Shown here piece by piece: positions 19,229-22,761 of a stretch of 22,761 bases of DNA. The notes below the pieces were generated by a model, which did no database searches, was not told the DNA's origin, and saw nothing but the letters and a program-made list of their open reading frames with translations. The stretch comes from Mikrocytos mackini (taxonomy: Eukaryota; Endomyxa; Ascetosporea; Mikrocytida; Mikrocytiidae): the NCBI GenBank assembly GCA_030180075.1, contig JASNJN010000377.1:1-22761 (forward strand). The letters run 5' to 3'. A program made the position numbers and the translations under genes. Positions within the stretch are counted from its first letter, which is position 1, and each line of letters begins with the position of its first letter.

Positions 19229-20640
19229 GGTAATTAATTTTTTTCTATCAAAAGAATTTGAGTCATAATACCATTTTGATTTAACTAACGTAAAAAATTT
19301 TTTTAAGAATGCTGGTAATTTTGGTTTTCCAAAAAAACGCAATATACGCGAAAATTTTTTTGGCTTGGAAATTTTTTGTGTTTCGCTGGAAAATTTTTCA
19401 AATATAAATTTCCTAATAAAAAAANTTTTTCTGAAAAAATTTTTAAGGTCAAAATAACGTTTTTATGACGTAATAAAAAAAATTAAAAAAAAAATTTTTT
19501 TGGAATTTTCAAAGGGTACCCCTTGACCATTTCCCAAAAAAGTCGACACCTGAAAACATGAATTTTTTTCAATAAAATTTTTTGAAAAAATTTTAGCATA
19601 CGTATTTTCGTGAGATCTACAAATAGAAGTTTTTTAAAAATATATAATATTACCAACTGGTTTAATATCAAAATTTAAAATTTTTGGGTGAAATATAGCT
19701 ATTTTTGAGACGTCGATATACCGAATATTTTTTCAAAATTTTTTCTCAAAATTNTTTTATCGTTAAGATCTGGGCTTTAGAAATCCGCAAAAAAATTTTC
19801 AGAAAAAATTTGGATTACAAATAATATAATTTTGGGTAGGACTTTTTCGACTAATTTCGAAAATTTTGCTTCAAAATGAAAAAATATTTTTGACAAAGAC
19901 ACATATTATTTTAAATTCCAAATGTCATTTTTANGTTAATTTTTAATAGTAAATCGATTTTTGATGATTTTAGGAAAATTATAGCAAAAAATATTTTTTT
20001 CTTTTGAAGCAAAATTTTCGAAATTAGTCAAAAAAGTCCTACCCAAAATTATGTTATTCTGAATCGAAATTTTTTCTGAAATTTTTTTTACGGATTTCTA
20101 AAGCCCAGATCTTAACGATAAAACAATTTTGAGAAAAAATTTTGAAAAAATATTTGATATATCGACGTCTCAAAAATAGCTATATTTACCCAAAAATTTT
20201 AAATTTTGATATTAAACCAGTTGGTAATATTATATAATTTTAAAAAACTTCTATTAGTAGATCTCACGAAAATACGTATACTAAAATTTTTTCAAAAATT
20301 TTTATTGGAAAAAATTCATGTTTTCAGGTGTCGACTTTTTTGGGAAATGGTCAAGGAGTACCCTTTGAAAATTCCAAAAAAAAATTTTTTTTGAAATTTT
20401 TTTATTATGTTATAAAAAAACGTTATTTTGACCTTAAAAATATTTTCAGAAAAAAATTTTTTATTAGGAAATTTATATTTGAAAATTTTTCCAGCGAAAC
20501 ACAAAAAATTTCCAAGCCAAAAAATTTTTTTGAAAACCAAAATTAACAGCATTCTTAAAAAAATTTTTTACGTTAGTGAAATCAAAATGGTATTATGACT
20601 CGAATTCTTTTAATAAAAAAAAATTAATTACCCCCAAAAA

Positions 20641-20715
20641 GTGTGGAGAGTGATCAAAAGTGGGGAGAGTGAACAAAAGTGGGGAGAGTGATCAAATTTA
20701 GGGGAAAGTGAACAT
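20641..20715. repeat. Right phased array of foldback element 2
   Basis: Inverted units (GGGGARAGTG) end at 20710, 20690, 20671 and 20652: spacings 20, 19, 19 from outside inward. The innermost unit is altered (GTGGAGAGTG). Confidence 0.8.
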
Positions 20716-20818
20716 CAATCGCTCACGTGGAGAGACTATTTCAACATAGAAAATATCTTTTTAATTGCATTTTAGAGGTTCCATTCCCAGAAAATTGAAT
20801 TTTTGATAAATTTCAAAT

Positions 20819-21069
20819 CAGAGATGAGCGTTCCGACCCGATCGGGTCGGAAGCGGTCGGAAAAACATGCAAATCGTCAAAAATTCTAAACAAAACCATA
20901 AAGACCATTATAAAGGAAAATACAAAAATCAGCCAATTTCACCAAAATATTCATACAAAATTTCCTTTATATGTTTTGAAATATTTATCAAAAATTTTCC
21001 GATTCCGACCAGCCGAAAATCGGGTGGGGTCGTTGTCGGAAGGAGATTGGGGCCAAATGCTCATCTCTG
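20819..21069. mobile_element. hAT-type MITE, CAGAGATGAG family copy 4
   Basis: A 251-base element with inverted ends CAGAGATGAGC and GCTCATCTCTG and a perfect 8-base duplication TTTCAAAT (20811-20818 and 21070-21077). The left subterminal palindrome is CCGACCCGATCGGGTCGG; the right one, around 21002-21042, is decayed. Non-coding. The shortest complete member of the family here. Confidence 0.9.
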
Positions 21070-21077
21070 TTTCAAAT

Positions 21078-21450
21078 CGTTTCTTTATATTCCGGGAAAT
21101 ATGACAAAAAATGCGTTTCTTGATTCTCGGAAATTTTAAGTCTAGAAAATAAAAAATATAAATGCATCCTCAGATAATTACAAAATCTTGAATCTTTTTA
21201 CAACAGAGGAGTCACGTATTTTGACACAACTTTTTTATTGAATATAATACCTTATTTCGTGTGTAAAACACGTTATTGATGTGTTTGCACGTGTTCATTG
21301 TGTTTTTAATCAAGTTTTGTAAATAATTTTTTTTTCGAAGGGGGGACCCTTGCGACCCCTATATAATATAAATTATAAGTACCGAGTTTGTCAAATTATA
21401 AAAATTAATTATTTAAAAAGGTTTGGTATTAGTGACAAACACTAAGAGGG
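21078..21450. other. Short intergenic stretch, nothing recognised
   Basis: AT-rich. ACGTGTT-like strings around 21268-21296 form small inverted repeats. No gene seen. Confidence 0.35.
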
Positions 21451-22443
21451 TCATAGTAACATCATAAGGTACGACCACTCTACACGCGTGTTTTTTGTTT
21501 TTTTTATCAATTTGAATATATTTTTACGCCAACACTTTTTTACATGAAATTCACAAAAAACATGTTTAGAATCGTGTTTAAAAGTATTTTCCCAAGAATT
21601 ATAGAAACTACAATACATGTCAGATACAAAATATTCAACTTTTTTACTAGCATCGATTAAATTTTTAAATTTATTAAAAACATATTTTAATACATCTTCT
21701 CTTTCGCTATTCGAAATAATGTAAAGAAAAGGGAAACAACTGAAACTATCTGTTACTATAAAGCCACATATTAAAGGGTATGAGTATATGTTTGTCGAAT
21801 GAGTTAAATCATAAAGTACACCTTTTGTACAAAAATTGTTATACTTAGTTACCAAAGCTTTCGTTGTAAAACTAAACATGAATTCGTCTTTCTCTATGTT
21901 GTATTCTTTTATTTCTTTTCCTAGTTTTTTGCAACAAACTTCTATAAATGTACTATCTTTTTTTAGTTTTTCATTCTCTTTCCAAATCATCAAGCTTGTG
22001 TAATCATTCTCATGTACCCGATTATATGTTTCAACTTTACGTTTTAAATACTTTAAGTAATTCATTTTAATTGTTTGGTATTTGAAGTTTACTTTGTCTT
22101 TAACCGATGCTAGTAATCTCTCATATATTACCATTAGTGGAATTTTTAATTGTATCTGTTGTATTATGAATTTCTTTTTCTCTTCTGTTACTTTTAATTG
22201 ATCCCATAAAGGCTTGTGTGAGTGTTCAAGAATATGCGAGGCTTTAATTCCATGTTCTCTGTCAATAACAATAAATGCTGCACAAGGTCTTTTAACTCCC
22301 ATTGTAAAGTTGCATTTGTAATATTCTTTTTTATATCCGCTGGGAAAGGTAGTTGAAATAATGTTAAAGTTCTGTGTCTCGGTCTTCAATATGTTTTCTT
22401 TCCATTCTTTAAGAACAGTCTCATCTTTAAAATTTGTTTTTTT
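21451..22443 (-). CDS. Partial MULE transposase with FLYWCH-like zinc finger
   Basis: The frame is open from the stop at 22444-22446 down to 21451; the conventional ORF beginning at 22389 would need a TTG start. Residue numbers below count from there. An N-terminal zinc-finger-like region has YKCNF (Cys26), RPCAAF (Cys36) and EHSHKP (His56, His58), as in FLYWCH/WRKY-GCM1 fingers. The MULE core has VLYDLTHSTN (Asp194), VEYFVSDMYCSFY (Asp257) and HVFCEFHVKKCW (Cys279, His282). The third catalytic residue, a Glu further on, is missing because the frame ends early after TRVEWSYLMMLL, so the protein is C-terminally truncated. An ATG at 22454 (MSIKKK) sits in another frame, separated only by a run of nine A; one more A would fuse it to the ORF, so a homopolymer length error or a real indel may hide the true start. 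Confidence 0.75.
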   Translation of the reverse strand, partial: KKTNFKDETVLKEWKENILKTETQNFNIISTTFPSGYKKEYYKCNFTMGVKRPCAAFIVIDREHGIKASHILEHSHKPLWDQLKVTEEKKKFIIQQIQLKIPLMVIYERLLASVKDKVNFKYQTIKMNYLKYLKRKVETYNRVHENDYTSLMIWKENEKLKKDSTFIEVCCKKLGKEIKEYNIEKDEFMFSFTTKALVTKYNNFCTKGVLYDLTHSTNIYSYPLICGFIVTDSFSCFPFLYIISNSEREDVLKYVFNKFKNLIDASKKVEYFVSDMYCSFYNSWENTFKHDSKHVFCEFHVKKCWRKNIFKLIKKTKNTRVEWSYLMMLL

Positions 22444-22446
22444 TTA

Positions 22447-22761
22447 ATTGACATATCGGTTATAATTACTTATAACTCGGTCATGCCTTTACCGAGACCA
22501 CTCTCCCGCCCGGCTGCCACCGGGACACTCCTAACTCTTCACTCTTTGGCCGCACCAGCCACACTCTCTCTACAACTTGCTACAACCTGCTACAACCTGC
22601 TACAACTTCCCTGACCTACTACCCATTCTTTTTTCACACTCTTACTTCCGTTCGACGACATGCCTGCCACTCCTTATTTCCCATTCTTTTGAAGAAGTTC
22701 GTTTTCTTCCCTCCCTGATTGAGGCTTCTCACGTATTCCAGCGATGGTAATCCCCTTTTCT
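22447..22761. other. GC-richer edge region, unrecognised
   Basis: Base composition changes sharply to C-rich on the plus strand. CCCGG and CCGGG form a small hairpin near 22512-22528. No convincing frame on either strand. It could be the start of another retroelement or a UTR; I cannot name it. Confidence 0.35.
22570..22609. repeat. 10-base tandem repeat, four units
   Basis: CTACAACYTG repeated four times head to tail at 22570, 22580, 22590 and 22600, the last altered at its end. Confidence 0.85.

Larger units (their letters stand above)
19126..20715. mobile_element. Foldback element 2, long inverted arms with phased end arrays
   Basis: A 1,590-base palindromic element with ends ATGTTCACTTTCCCC and GGGGAAAGTGAACAT. 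The arms are centred near 19939, using GGGTAGGACT at 19834 and its complement ending 20044, around a spacer of roughly 100 bases. Translations of the same arm segment (19483-19671 minus and 20206-20394 plus) agree at 55 of 62 residues. The order of landmarks within an arm (AAAAAAGTCG, GAGATCTACAAA, TTTAATATCAAAA, TTTTATCGTTAAGAT, TTTCAGAAAAAATTT) is the same as in foldback element 1, so the two are related though strongly diverged. Three Ns. No coding domain. No target duplication found. Confidence 0.85.

Overview
The window looks like nuclear DNA of a small-genome eukaryote, most probably a microsporidium with an expanded, transposon-rich genome. I infer this from intronless, AT-rich, highly diverged eukaryotic housekeeping genes packed almost end to end (a cleavage/polyadenylation factor, a SNARE and a proteasome subunit, separated by 5 and 20 bases), next to about 15 kb of transposon wreckage. 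A large-genome lineage such as Hamiltosporidium would fit, but that is a guess from memory; the sequence alone does not fix genus.

Layout. Bases 1-329: an open frame on the minus strand, GC-richer than its neighbours, running off the left edge (possibly a LINE N-terminus). 364-6675: the gene island, with a 683-aa P-loop protein of unknown function (minus), a CPSF100/CFT2-like protein (plus), a Sec20-like tail-anchored SNARE (minus), proteasome subunit alpha-3 (plus) and a small probably secreted protein (minus). 6676-11875: no intact gene, but a dense set of short non-autonomous DNA transposons. Four of these have terminal inverted repeats and perfect or near-perfect 8-base target duplications of hAT type; two sit back to back on one target. 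A MULE-like remnant lies among them. 11876-14776: a broken R4/Dong-like LINE reverse transcriptase, followed by a broken hAT transposase. 14777-16136: nothing recognised. 16137-20715: two very large foldback elements (1.74 and 1.59 kb) on either side of the 3' end of a minus-strand LINE (endonuclease domain), which is itself split by a MITE. 20819-21069: another hAT-type MITE. 21451-22443: a partial MULE/FLYWCH-type transposase. 22447-22761: GC-richer DNA with a 10-base tandem repeat.

The most unusual signal is the foldback pair. Both have near-identical long arms, no coding capacity, and terminal arrays of a CAYTYTCCCC-like motif spaced at 20, 20, 19, 19 bases from the outside inward. The two elements are clearly related but strongly diverged from each other, while the arms within each stay alike, so the phased array looks like a conserved functional end. 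The second signal is a family of hAT-type MITEs carrying GC-rich palindromes just inside their ends.

The host genes share broad themes (mRNA 3'-end formation, membrane fusion, protein turnover) but do not form a pathway; their proximity reflects genome compaction.
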